NCBI GenBank assembly: GCA_964059195.1
Contig: CAXKWD010000005.1
Coordinates: 150,317,265-150,381,264 of the forward strand
DNA from: Ectobius pallidus
Taxonomy: Eukaryota; Arthropoda; Insecta; Blattodea; Ectobiidae
Reading direction: 5' to 3'
Length of the DNA stretch: 64,000 nt
Shown in pieces: positions 47,628 to 58,134 of the stretch (position 1 is the stretch's first letter; every line of letters starts with the position of its first letter). The notes under the pieces were generated by a model. The model was not told where the DNA came from, did not search any database, and saw nothing but the letters and a program-made list of their open reading frames with translations. A program made the position numbers and the translations under genes.

Positions 47628-48900
47628 AGTTCAGCACAGTAACAGAAAGTATTACGAATATTGGAACTACAAACAAAAAATTTGTAGAAAAGTCACTCTA
47701 CATACAATGCATGCCCATACACACATGGCACACATAAAAATACACGCCAACGAGGCAAACAGTACATATCACAAACCTAGAGCAAAATAAATATATTAAA
47801 CATCACGCATTTTTTTAATATAAATGATAGGCCTATGAAGAGCCAAAATGAAAACAAAACACTAGGAGAATGCAAAATGAGTCACTCACTAGGCTGTATA
47901 AATGTTACAAATTTGTTTCTTGAATCTGCGTATTTAGTTCATATAGTTCAGGATGAGCTTATTTTCTCGGGAGGGTACTAATCATATTTTTATACTGATT
48001 TGGAGTGATTTTAAACAGTTAACAAAGTTCAACATGAGACTCTATGAAGTCGACTGGTAGAATGCATAGAGATGAACAGCCCTGAACAGACTAAAAAATA
48101 ATATATAGAGTACCTTCACATATAGACTATACTTGTTCAACGCCTATACCTGCAGGCAAACTGCCTCTCAGCCATACAATAGAATACCAGTTAGGGCCAG
48201 ACTTGATTGCATTAAAAGTGTTTACTATTATGATTTAAAATATAAGCTATTAACGATACTGATGTATATAACTAAAGGGGAAATTATAGGGTTAAGAAAA
48301 TTTAAGAACTCTGTGATTTCATTAGACCAGTTTAAGTTATAATATTTGATTATAATATATGTTACCTACTTAGGTACAATTAATAATTGAGATAGCCTAC
48401 TGAAATTATTACGAATTTATCTAGTATGACATAGGCCTATATTAATTCGTAGAAGGGTATGCGAAATAATAGGTTAAACTAATTAAGTTATGAACCATCA
48501 ATTATAATCCTAACACATCATAAATCAACTGCATTTAATAACAGTCGCGCGAATTTAATCTGTCAACCAATTACCGATTTCTGTAAGGCCGATTCCTATT
48601 AGTAAAGACGGCAAAGAAATAAGTAGTGCCTACTTACTTGTTACGTAGGCTAACATAAGATACTGTAGTTCTATGAGCGAATGAGATTCCTAAGGCAACT
48701 AATTACTCCGTATTCCCCATGGAGGAAAAGGACTACCATTCGACGGTTGTGCCATCTTCACATTTCATTGGTAGATGGCAATCGCAGCCGCAACTTCTTC
48801 ATCAATTATCTCCTTATTTGTATTAAAATATGAGGGATGGGAATAAATCATGACAACTTTATTTCTTGAAAATGTTGGATCATTTTGAAGTTTTGAAATT
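47628..48900. other. Spacer with SINE-D fragment
   Basis: 48715-48790 ('ccccatggaggaaaaggact', 'accattcgacggttgtgcca') matches the body of the family D SINE at 23398-23470. Frames at 47602-47790 and 48133-48342 are unsupported. Confidence 0.5.
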
Positions 48901-48904
48901 TACA

Positions 48905-49513
48905 AATGAAAGGACAGGATATGGAATGTACGTATGATGCAGATTATGGGTACTAGGTGTAGGATATAGTAGGGAACAGATGTCCACAAACATGCATAGG
49001 CTATATGACGGCATCCTACCATTCTACTGTACTATGAAACCAACTGGAACCATGAAAGCACGGATATCCCAACCATGAAACCCTCAAATTTCTGTATTCC
49101 CATGTTCTCAAAGCTTCCACCAGCTCCCTGTGGCACTCATTAACATTTTCGCTGTAAGAAATAGCTATTTTGATGTAAAAACGCTGTTCACATCTTGTTA
49201 CGTCCATTCTGCACGGCGATTGACTCACAATTTAATCCCTCTGAGCGTATAAAATATCAAATTACGTGCCTCTAGCTTTTTCTTAGTCCGAAAATGCCAG
49301 AGAATGCCACAGGGAGCTGGTGGAAGTTTAGGAATAAGGGCCTACCGTACAAAAACTTCGAGGGTTTTGCAGGTTCGGTTATGTGTGCTTTCATGCTTCC
49401 AACTACTGGAATATAGTAGAGTGGCACGATGCCGTTGTGGATGCAACTTTATGGGTGTCTGCTCTCTACTCTATCCTACATCTAGTAGGCCTAACTATAA
49501 TCTGCAACATACA
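48905..49513. pseudogene. Inverted pair of mariner-family relics
   Basis: Minus-strand arm (about 48905-49230): the frame 49016-49228 reads TRCEQRFYIKIAISYSENVN then ECHRELVEAL, resembling the N-terminal helix-turn-helix of mariner transposases. Plus-strand arm (about 49285-49513): carries the same 'gccacagggagctggtggaa' followed by 'gctttcatgcttccaactac' and 'cctacatctagtaggcctaa'. The two face away from a short centre at 49230-49285. No catalytic domain is present. Relatives are at 19085 and 28430. Confidence 0.6.
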
Positions 49514-49515
49514 TA

Positions 49516-50399
49516 CAGTGTGTCCCACGCAAGAGTTGGCCAATCATGCGGGTTTCTGCGTCGCGCCGACTACAGCTCTAACTCCCGAGCGAGCGGGTGA
49601 AATATCTACGCTAATAAAGCCGCTAATGGCGTTATGATTCAGGTTCTCACATTTACAGTTGGAATTACAATGAAAATAACCACGTACCTCAACATAAGAG
49701 ATGTTGGAAATGTCCCCCTCTTGCATCCACACAACACTGGAACCTTTTTAAGAAATTTTTTTTCACGCGCATAAATTCAGCTTCCGAGATAGAAACACCG
49801 TGCTTTTGTTGGGAGAGAATTCGTCTTTTTTAAATCCACGAATTGTATCAAAATAAAATGAGGTAACTGATATAAGAACGTGCCAGAATGCTATTTTAAT
49901 CAGTAGGCCTATTGCCAGATAAATCACATGTGTTTTTCTTTGTGAGAACCTGAACCATTACACCATCAGCGGGCTTTATTACTGTAGATATTTCACCCGT
50001 TTCCTTTGTAATGTACGGGAAGTTGACCTATACACTTTATTTTTTCAAGTTTCTCCATAAATAATATTCACATACTGTTAGAAGAACTTAAAGACATAGG
50101 CCTATCACAAGAGAAATTAACTCTGTCTCGGAAGCTGAACTTATGCGCGTGAAAGAAAATTTCCTAAAAAGGTGTCAGTGTTGTGTGGATGCAAGAGGAG
50201 AACATTTCCAACATCTCTTGTGATGAAGTACGTGTTTGTTTTTATTGTAATTTTAACTGTAAATGTGAGAACCTAAATCGTAACACCGATCGCGGCTTCA
50301 TTAGCGTAGATATTTCACCCGATCGCTCGGGAGTTGGAGCTGTGCCCGCCGCGCCGCAGGAACCCGCGTCATTGGCCAACTCTTGCGTGGGACACACTG
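49516..50399. mobile_element. Long-TIR element (884 bp) with TA duplications
   Basis: Terminal CAGTGTGTCCCACGCAAGAG and its complement are followed by near-matching arms of about 280 bp, flanked by TA (49514-49515 and 50400-50401). The arms share 'tattttcattgtaattcca'-like, 'gtggatgcaagagg' and 'gaagctga..ttatgcgcg' blocks. The central part holds a third partial copy of the arm ('gtagatatttcacccg', 49985-50005). Mirror frames on opposite strands (49544-49732 minus and 50183-50458 plus, both starting MWMQE) are by-products of the inversion. TA targeting points to the Tc1/mariner superfamily. Confidence 0.82.
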
Positions 50400-50860
50400 T
50401 ACATTCCATTACTGTATATTTCAAAATCATCCCACATTTTCAAAAAATAAATGAGTGACCATGATTTATGCCTTATCACTCGTACATGTCGTGTAGTACC
50501 ACCGAGATCTATCAATAAAATAAAATGGATAAATGATTCCAACAGCTCAACAAACTTTCATTAATTTATTGGCTAGGCCTTTCGATGCGCCTACATTATC
50601 TACTGTAAATGTATTGGTATTAGGCGTAATAATATTAAAGATTAAAAATACAGTGTATTTTCATTATGATAAAATTACTAAAAGTAACCAACTGTTATTT
50701 TAATATCAACACACTAATATTTCTTTTACTCTTACTTCTAATTTATTAACAATTACCCTTCAGAGAATTTCTTAAAAAATATAAATCATTTAGTTCTTAG
50801 TATAAGCAACTTGTGTACACAATTTAAACAATGTTTTCGTGTAAAGTGTCATTAAAAATA
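50400..50860. other. Spacer, partly repeat K
   Basis: The last 40 bp ('ttttcgtgtaaagtgtcatt') align with 6550-6578, the left part of repeat K. Confidence 0.5.
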
Positions 50861-51414
50861 CGAGGGTCATTTCAAAAGTTCTGCACACTGTAAGATAAAA
50901 TTGAAGAAAATAATTTATTTTATAAAATACATTTACAGGCCTTCAATATAATCTTCATTCTTGTTTATGACAGCTTCCCAACGTTTTGGAAAATTCTGTA
51001 TTCCGAATAGGGCACCTTCATTGTTGAGCTGTCTGATTACTCAGGTCACCTCACAGGAAGCTTCATCAATTGTAACAAAACGTGTTCCACGGAGTGGTTC
51101 CTTCAATTTGGGAAACAAATCAAGGTCTGGTGCGCTCAAAATCAGGATGTATGATGGGCGGGGAAGTCTTTCCCATTCATAGACGTGAAAAACGTTTTGT
51201 TACAATTGATGAAGCTTCCAGTGAGGTGACCTGAGTAATCAGACAGCTCAACAATGAAGGTGCCCTATTCGGAATACAGAATTTGCCAAAACGGTGGGAA
51301 GCTGTCATAAGCAAGAATGAAGATTATATTGAAGGCCTGTAAAGGTGTTTTGCAAAATAAATTATTCTCTTCCATTCTATCTTACAGTGTGTAAAACTTT
51401 TGAAATGACCCTCG
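50861..51414. mobile_element. Palindromic mariner-derived MITE, 554 bp
   Basis: CGAGGGTCATTTCAAAAGTT at the left and its near-complement at the right, flanked by TA (50859-50860 and 51415-51416). The two arms of about 225 bp are nearly identical. Each, read towards its own end, encodes IRQLNNEGALFGIQN, PKRWEAVI and NEDYIEGL then a stop, which looks like a mariner transposase C-terminus with 3' UTR and TIR. So both ends derive from the 3' end. The 5' half of the transposase is absent. Confidence 0.88.
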
Positions 51415-51560
51415 TAAGAGAAAGCCGTCAGCAATTTTCGTGTTTCATCCCCAGACGATAATATCTAACGCAAATATAAAATTTTGTTTTAACAGATTTT
51501 TCGTTCTCGAGCTATGTAGCTCACAGACACATATACATATATGTTTCTGAAAATAACATT
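51415..51560 (+). repeat. Interspersed repeat 'K', copy 2 (right part)
   Basis: 'agagaaagccgtcagcaatt', 'aaaattttgttttaacag' and 'atttttcgttctcgagcta' match 6578-6680. The left part (50825-50858) was separated by the mariner-derived MITE. Confidence 0.72.
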
Positions 51561-52872
51561 TTTCAATTAAGAAATTGCTGTTTTCGTCTTTTTTAACAGG
51601 CGACACGCGACAAAGGTATGCAGGGAGCAGGGCTTCGCGTGGACATTTTAACCTCAAAGCAACACAAATTGAAACACACGAAATGAACTCAGTTTATTAT
51701 AATATTGAATTGAACATGGACATAATTCGTTTTGTTTTAGTACAGATTATTGATTGTGCAGGTTGAATTTTGTTTCTTCCGCGTACGATATTAATCGTAA
51801 GTTGGAACAATAACATCAGTATTTTAATGAATGGCAGTATTTACATGCATATCATTAAGATACTTTAACGTCGCAGATAACACGCGTGTTATTGGCTATA
51901 GTATGGACGAACACATTTAAAAATGCATTTTAATAATATATATTTATTCAGGGACTAGTAATCCCTGAACTCCTCGCTCAAAAGTAATGCCATCATTATG
52001 AAAAAATTTCACAGAAAAACATATAACATGATTGATTGCTCACCCTCAAGCTGATTGACGTAGTGCGGTTAGTAAGTAAGACCCGAATCGAAAATTCGTA
52101 ATATATCTTCCATAACATAATTCAAAAGTCAAGGAAAATTATGAAATTAGAGAACATAGTTTCGATAATTCCTTCCAGAATCCTACATTCAGTGGGAACT
52201 GAACCTAAGGATTCCTATGATAGCTAATGCATTACTACTAAATTGCGGGTAAGCAGCTATTATACTCCAGTTTTCTTAAATATAACAGTCGTAAATTTCG
52301 TATAGTTAGACAAGAGAACGATTCAGATTGAAAGAAATTAGTAATAATTCATCATATTTCGAGATCTTCAATCAATCACATAGGTAATCTCAAACTCATA
52401 TTTCACACGTTTCGAAATGTTTCAGTTTTGGAGGAAACCTTTTGTTTTGATGAGATGTTTGTTATAACAAATGACTGCGGTTGCGTTTCTACCCTTGTCA
52501 TAATTTTATTCTGATATAATAAGCACTTGCCTTGATATTTAGTATTATATGAATTAACTGGAGTCTAACCCGTTATTATAAGCATCAGCGCACGTATACC
52601 GCACAGGTACTCTTACGGCTGAAATTCCGTGAAGGCATCTAGGGGAGGAAAATTGTCCTCTGGCTATGGGCAGGCGATTTAAGTGTGTTTCGTATTATTC
52701 CATATATTTAACACGTTAGAAATGTGTAATATGCAAAGGATAGTGTGATTAATCTTTGGAGGATATTCACTAGAATCTACGATATATTAATCATTGTATC
52801 ACAATGTTTATGGTTAATTTTTTTCACTGCTGCTGACGCAATACGCCACTTCGAATAATTATTTAAAGCAGA
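51561..52872. other. Spacer, no gene recognised
   Basis: AT-rich. The short frames at 51445-51766 have no recognisable motif. Confidence 0.5.
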
Positions 52873-52874
52873 TA

Positions 52875-53416
52875 TACAGAGTGTTAATGAATAACACCGA
52901 AATATTTTACCTGTGTATAGAGGGGACATAGACAAGTAACTTTTATTAGGAGATTTTTGCTCTATGATTCAATTTTTTCCGTTACAGCATAAAATCTCCG
53001 AGGGCAAGGCAGCCACTGACTTCTAACATTAGAAAAAATGCAAAACAAAGGAACTTCGTTAACACTGTAGTTAGTAGTTATGAATAAAAAAAAAAGAATA
53101 ATGTAGTGGCGGCCAGTCATGTGATTAGTCTGTAAATTTTGCAGATTATGAAAACTCTAAATTATGATATAGCTGTAGATGTATATTTTAGAATCAGGTT
53201 TCTATCGATCGCTAGGAAGCATGAAATCAATTTAATGACAATTTTAATGATATTTCGCGTAATTATTGATTTTTTAGCACCAAATTATAATGACTTTAAT
53301 GCCCTGTAGCATATACAATTTACGTCATAAAGCAAAAGTCTCCTAATAAAAGTTGTTGTCTATATCCCCTCTATATTCAGGTAAAATATTTCGGTGTTAT
53401 TCATTAACACTCTGTA
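52875..53416. mobile_element. MITE with 90-bp TIRs and TA duplications, 542 bp
   Basis: The left arm 52875-52964 and inverted right arm 53327-53416 share TACAGAGTGTTAATGAATAA and most of the next 70 bp, including 'aaatattttacctg' and 'aacttttattaggaga'. TA flanks both ends (52873-52874 and 53417-53418). The unpaired centre of about 360 bp is non-coding. Long TIRs and TA targeting suggest a Tc1/mariner-superfamily derivative. Confidence 0.9.
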
Positions 53417-53436
53417 TAAGACTAATAGAACCGAGC

Positions 53437-53665
53437 GAGGTGGCCTAGATGATGGTAACGTCTTGAACTCGCATTCGGGAGGTCCCACATTCAATTCCCG
53501 CGCCCGGCCAGTTTAATACTGTTTTTTTTTTTTTTTCATTGTTTCCCCAGTCGAATGCCAAATTGGATATTTACATACCATGAATCATCCTCACCATTTC
53601 ATCTTGTCTTGTACCATGTCCATTTAAATTAATATCAGTTGAAATCTGCTCAATAAAAATACACC
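53437..53665 (+). repeat. tRNA-derived SINE (family A), copy 3
   Basis: Head CCGAGCGAGGTGGCCTAGAT, B-box region ATTCAATTCCCGCGCCCGGC, then a 15-T run, 'tttccccagtcgaatgccaa', 'attggatatttacatacc' and 'gaatcatcctcacc'. It is the best match to the minus-strand copy at 26090. Confidence 0.88.
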
Positions 53666-54109
53666 AATAACACTGGTCAACATGATTTTTGTCTCATGAG
53701 TATCAATAGTTGTACTTAATGCAGTTTTTTATAATGTTTTCAAATATGTATTCGGAATTTCTCCATCACCCACAGTTTTTATTTTATTTCAATTTCAATT
53801 AATGGATTTAAATATATTTTTTTAATAAACGGCCATTTGTCCATTGTAAAATAAAAACTCCTAGAGCATTGTAAATGTGATGGAACCAAATGACCTAACT
53901 CAAATGGTACTGTTGCTACTGTTGTGCAAGTTCAGACTGTACAGAAAGGTACAAACATGATCATGCATGCATTCATTACAACGATGTCAGTTGTGAGAGA
54001 GCAGTGAACCAGTAAACACGTAATTGTGAGTGCATAGTGTCTGGATTATTGTATATTGTATATTAGATATTTACAAATTTATTTCTTTTAGTTTGTTGTT
54101 AGTTATAAA
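53666..54109. promoter_or_regulatory. 5' flank of the 54110 gene
   Basis: No TATA box or initiator can be assigned with confidence. A pyrimidine-rich 'tttatttcttttagtttgtt' (54079-54098) just before the ATG resembles a 3' splice site, with possible donors near 54050, so an untranslated first exon is conceivable. No TIR was found that pairs with the downstream flank. Confidence 0.3.
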
Positions 54110-55780
54110 ATGCCTAGAGCTTGTTTAAATCATCCTAACAACTTTTGTTATATATGTGGTGGAGTGACGCTCAAGTCCCAAAGGCGAAACCTTACTCCAT
54201 TAGTAAAAAAGTGTTATGAACTTTATTTTGGGTGTAAAGTGGGGAACCAAACAAGGACCTGGGCCCCACATATCTGTTGTTTATCGTGTAGTAGGCTTCT
54301 CACTGCATGGAAGAATGGCACACGCCACATGCCATTTGCTATCCCTATGATTTGGAGGGAACCCAAAGATCACTCCTCTGACTGTTATTTCTGCTTAACA
54401 AACATTAAAGGGATCACGTCAAAATCAAAACATACAGTGGTGTACCCTGACTTGCAATCTGCAATGAGACCAGTTCCACACAGCGAAGAATTGCCCATAC
54501 CAAAGTCTCCAGAACATGTGACATTAGATGAAGAGAGCTCAGATTCCGATGGAAGTAAGGAAGAAGAAGAAACAGATTTTGGTGATACAACTTTTGAACA
54601 AAGCTGTTCATCTGAGCCTCATTTATTGACTCAAGAAGATCTTAACGATCTCATACGAGATTTAAAATTATCCAAAAACCAGTCTGAAATGCTTGGTTCC
54701 CGGCTAAAACGATGGAATCTTCTTCAAAAGAATACAAAGATATGTACTTATCGTAGTCGTCATTCTCAATTTAAAGGCTATTTTTCTGAAGAAAATGGCT
54801 TAGTGTTTTGTAATGACATTTCTTCTCTTATGGAGACATTTGGTATTGAACATAACCCAACAGAATGGCGCTTGTTCATTGATTCCTCCAAAGCAAGTTT
54901 AAAAGCAGTGCTTCTGTATAATGGAAATAAATTCCCAACAATACCTGTGGCTCACTCTGCTAGTATGAAAGAAACATATGAAAACTTTCAATTTATATTG
55001 GCAAAGCTTCAATATGCAGTGTATGAATGGAATATTTGTGGTGATTTGAAGGTAATTGCACTTATTCTTGGTCTGCAGCTTGGTTACACAAAGTACTGTT
55101 GCTTTTTGTGTCTTTGGGATAGTAGGGACAGAAAAAACCATTAAATGAGAAAAGAATGGCCTAAACGCGAATCATTCATTCCTGGACAGAAAAATGTGAA
55201 ACGTGACGCATTGTGTAATCCTAAAAATGTGTATCTACCTCCCTTACATATCAAATTAGGATTGATGAAAAATTTCGTGAAAGCCATGGGCAATACTCCT
55301 GGTTTCATGTACTTAAAACAGAAGTTTCCTAAAATTAGTGAAGCAAAAATTAAAGAAGGGATATTTGTGGGTCCACAAATACGATCACTAATGCATGATG
55401 AGAAGTTTGAGGAACTATTGAATCCACTGGAGAAAGCAGCTTGGCAAGCATTCAAAAAAGTAACTCACAGTTTTTTGGGAAATCGAAAGGCGGAAAATTA
55501 CCGTGATATTGTCAATGATCTTATAACATCTTATAAAAATTTGGGCTGTAATATGTCCTTAAAAATTCACTTCCTGCACTCGCACCTAGATTTCTTCCCG
55601 GAAAATCTTGGCGCAGTGAGCGATGAGCACGGGGAACGCTTTCATCAGGAGATTTCAGCTATAGAAAAGAGATATCAAGGCAAATGGAATCCTAATATGC
55701 TGGCCGATTATTGTTGGACCATCAAGAGGGATGCTGCACAGGCGAAATATAGCAGAAAATCGTCATTTCTTACTTTCTAG
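54110..55780 (+). pseudogene. Transposase-like Cys-rich gene with one in-frame stop
   Basis: Two abutting frames in the same phase (54110-55144, 344 codons; 55145-55780, 211 codons) make one 556-codon gene broken only by TAA at 55142-55144. The start ATG heads a Cys-rich domain: C13-x2-C16, C35, C42, C57-x2-C60 and C92-x2-C95, probably zinc-binding. An acidic linker follows (about 142-160). Then come FIDSS (D258), GDLK (D312), CCFLC-x-WD (C331-x2-C334, W336), LPPLHIKLGLMKNFV after the stop, and SDEHGERFHQ (E506, E509) near the end. D, D, a C-x2-C insertion and a late acidic residue would fit an RNase-H-fold DDE transposase; this is inference. I recognise the protein as a multi-copy 'uncharacterised' family of arthropod and cnidarian genomes, from memory. 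No intron, frameshift or other stop is visible, so inactivation looks recent. Confidence 0.85.
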
Positions 55781-56300
55781 GTGAGTCCGAATGTTCGGAT
55801 ATTGTGTATTTAAGAATGTAGAAAATATTAAAGTGTTTGAAATTATAAATGCCTGTCTCTCGGAAACCTTGCGTGATGGAGAAAAACCGATATCATATTT
55901 GAATTCAGGAGAAGAAATGCTATCAGAATCACATATTTTTCTTTCTGAGACAAAAAAATGTTTCTTTTTTGTTGCCCAGTGTAATAGAAACAATTGGCAA
56001 TCAATAGTTCCATGGCCTACCCTACTGTATCCCTGGGGTCGACTCAGCCTCTAACAGAAATGAGTACCAGAAGCAATCCTGGGGGTAAAGACGGCCGGTG
56101 CGCAAGGCTGACAACCTTACCACCTTCAAGTTCCGAATGTCTAAAATCTGGGAGCCTCAACCTCCTGGAACCCTCTGGACCTCCATGGCCTGTATAGGGA
56201 ACACTTTACTTTACCCTACTGTATAGACACACATCCCGAACTCCTCGTATGGGCTAGTAGCTAAAAGGAGTATAAACACAGCTGAATTTTTAAAAATAGG
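55781..56300 (+). repeat. 3' flank of the gene with interspersed repeat
   Basis: Directly after the stop comes GTGAGT, a consensus splice donor, possibly fortuitous. 55975-56030 plus 56225-56290 is a repeat also found, inverted and without the SINE, at 25945-26060. The 87-codon frame 55791-56054 runs into the SINE and is not supported. Confidence 0.6.
56031..56211 (+). mobile_element. SINE (family F) with perfect 13-bp duplication
   Basis: 181 bp flanked by TACCCTACTGTAT (56018-56030 and 56212-56224). It starts CCCTGGGGTCGACTCAGCCT, contains 'gggggtaaagacggccggtg' and 'gctgacaaccttaccacctt', and ends 'ggcctgtatagggaacactt' plus 'tact'. I recall this sequence type as a common arthropod SINE-like repeat. 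The empty site is preserved at about 26015-26030. Frame 55994-56197 is a by-product. Confidence 0.88.
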
Positions 56301-57150
56301 CTAATAGAGTAATGTTTTATGTATAATGTCAGCATTTTTCATCCATGTACTACGATTATATTTATGAAAATCAGCTACTGTATATTACTGTTTTTAGGTA
56401 GATTTCGAGGAAAAATCTACCTATTGCAATCGATACCATGTCATGACTTTCAAAAAATTCTTTCATATCTTGACGTTTCATGCCTCCCTAAGGACGAAAC
56501 CACCGCCTGTTCAAAAAAAAAATTGTGATATTTATATATATATCTTTACACGCTAGCGGCCGTAATTTTGAAGATATTTGAACCAAATTTTATTATGTTA
56601 TTTCTAGGCCCAATAGTTCGGACAAGTTCGTTAATGAGCAAAATTGGCCCAAGGGGGTGGTCGGGGGAGGGGGTTGAAATTTTGAAACATTTATATCTCG
56701 GCCCCTATGAAGTATAGAGGGAAACTTTGTTTGAATAAATTAGAGTACTCCCTATGGAGTTCACAGTGACACCAATGATTCGGGAGTTTTGGGGGTACGA
56801 GTGGGGGTGGGGGGGATGGAAATTCGAAATTTTTTAAAACTACGTCTTGTGGGGTATCGTTGAAAAGGTCTCGATGAGTACTCTACAAATCAATAACTAG
56901 TTTCTTCATAGTTCTCATAAAAGGCGAGATTTGAATGTTTGAAAAAGTGCTCTTTCCTCTTTTTGCAGTTATTATTGCAGGTTTGTCATGCCAAGGCTAA
57001 AGAAGAAGAGTGCTACGCAGCGACAGTAAATTAAACCAAAAGCACTTCGAAATCTACCTCAGCCTGTAGGCTTGCCTAAAGGGATTTTTTTTTATTCATT
57101 TGGTATTTAGAGCCCACTGATGGTTTTACTTGATGAATGCTCATATACTA
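56300..57150 (+). repeat. Interspersed repeat 'R', copy 2, interrupted
   Basis: 56314-56390 ('catttttcatccatgtacta', 'aaatcagctactg') and 57085-57150 ('tatttagagcccactgatgg', 'ttgatgaatgctcatata') together match 9830-9970. The TIR element at 56396-57060 separates the two halves. Confidence 0.68.
56396..57060. mobile_element. TIR element of 665 bp within repeat R
   Basis: Left AGGTAGATTTCGAGG, right CGAAATCTACCT (inverted AGGTAGATTTCG). The left end itself folds back on AAAAATCTACCT at 56411-56422. The interior has G-rich segments ('gggggtggtcgggggagggg', 'gtgggggtgggggggatgg') and, near the right end, a short frame MPRLKKKSATQRQ followed by a stop. No target duplication recognised, and flanking 'cagcctgtaggcttgcctaa' may belong to the insertion. 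Family unknown. Confidence 0.65.
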
Positions 57151-57849
57151 TTACTTGAGCCAAGCTAACCTAGCTCTTTCCTTGTTGTTACATGCAAATA
57201 CATATGATTCCATTCCTCGTTTTGTTTTTATATCTATATAAAAATTATATCATTTATAAGCCAAGACTCGTGTAAAATTCTATATGAATTCGGGCAATTC
57301 ATAAGAATATTTCTTAATCTAATTCACTAAACTTTGCTCAAATAAATTTCTATAAACTCAATTAAGAAACAAGTTATTATCTCCTTTAGGTTAAGTGGAC
57401 TCTGTTAGCCTATGTTTCTTTTAATCGGGTTTACAGTTGTGGATATGTGATATTGAAAAGTGAAGCTCGGTCTATCCACTCTCCTTGAAAGTGAAATTGA
57501 TTTATGGGTTAGTCTCGTACATGTTGGCAGTCTCCCAGACTCCAATGACGTCACCCTTCACATCAGATCATATCTTTAGATTTATTGGTTCATTGCGTCG
57601 TCATTTGTATCGGTAATTTAAACATCTTTTGGTCTTCAGCAACTGCCGCTTATGTCGCATGGGGTTTTCCCGCCTTCGTGTAGGCAACTCGTTCAGCCTC
57701 TTGACAATGATCGCAATCTTTGCCTCAAGCTGGCTTGAATTTTTTTTAGGAAGTAATAATAATGATTTCAGTAGTTTAAAATATTGGCGGTTTCATGAAT
57801 CTGTTCTAGTCTTGAAACATGAGGATTTTGATAATATTATAGGAGAAAA
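57151..57849. other. Spacer, no gene recognised
   Basis: The 108-codon frame 57629-57955 ends inside the palindromic SINE, and its C-terminal third is tRNA-like sequence. The upstream part has no recognised relative. Confidence 0.5.
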
Positions 57850-57993
57850 ATTCCTCCGACACTGGGACTTGAACACAGGACCTTTGGTTATTCGCGCCAT
57901 TGCTCTACCAACTGAGCTTAGTTATGCTCAGTTGGTAGAGCAATGGCGCGAATAACCAAAGGTCCTGGGTTCAAGTCCCAGTGTCGGAGGAAT
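57850..57993. repeat. Near-perfect palindrome of a tRNA-like SINE head (family B)
   Basis: Arms 57850-57917 and 57926-57993, 68 bp each with one mismatch (A versus C in the B box), around the 8-bp loop TTAGTTAT. Each arm contains GCTCAGTTGGTAGAGCAATG (A box) and GGTCCTGGGTTCAAGTCCCA (B box), but the 5' acceptor strand is lost at the symmetry centre, so neither arm is a complete tRNA. Both arms carry polymerase III-type internal boxes and point outward. Confidence 0.93.
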
Positions 57994-58134
57994 CTGAAGA
58001 TTTCAGCTTGCTATTCTAGTTTACGACGTCCTCTGTAGTTATACGATATGGCCTCCGTGTGTAAGAAGAACCAATGCCCGCTTATCTGGCAATAATTGCA
58101 TTTGAATACCTGCAACCTGTTACATTGTTACATT

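Noticed and set aside
57629..57955. 108-codon frame with RHWDLNTGP near its end
   Set aside because: That tail is the antisense of a tRNA-like B box (ctgggacttgaacacaggac), a familiar SINE translation artefact.
57926..57993. Functional tRNA gene
   Set aside because: A and B boxes are good, but the 5' acceptor strand is missing at the palindrome centre and the same sequence recurs as a SINE head at 19750.
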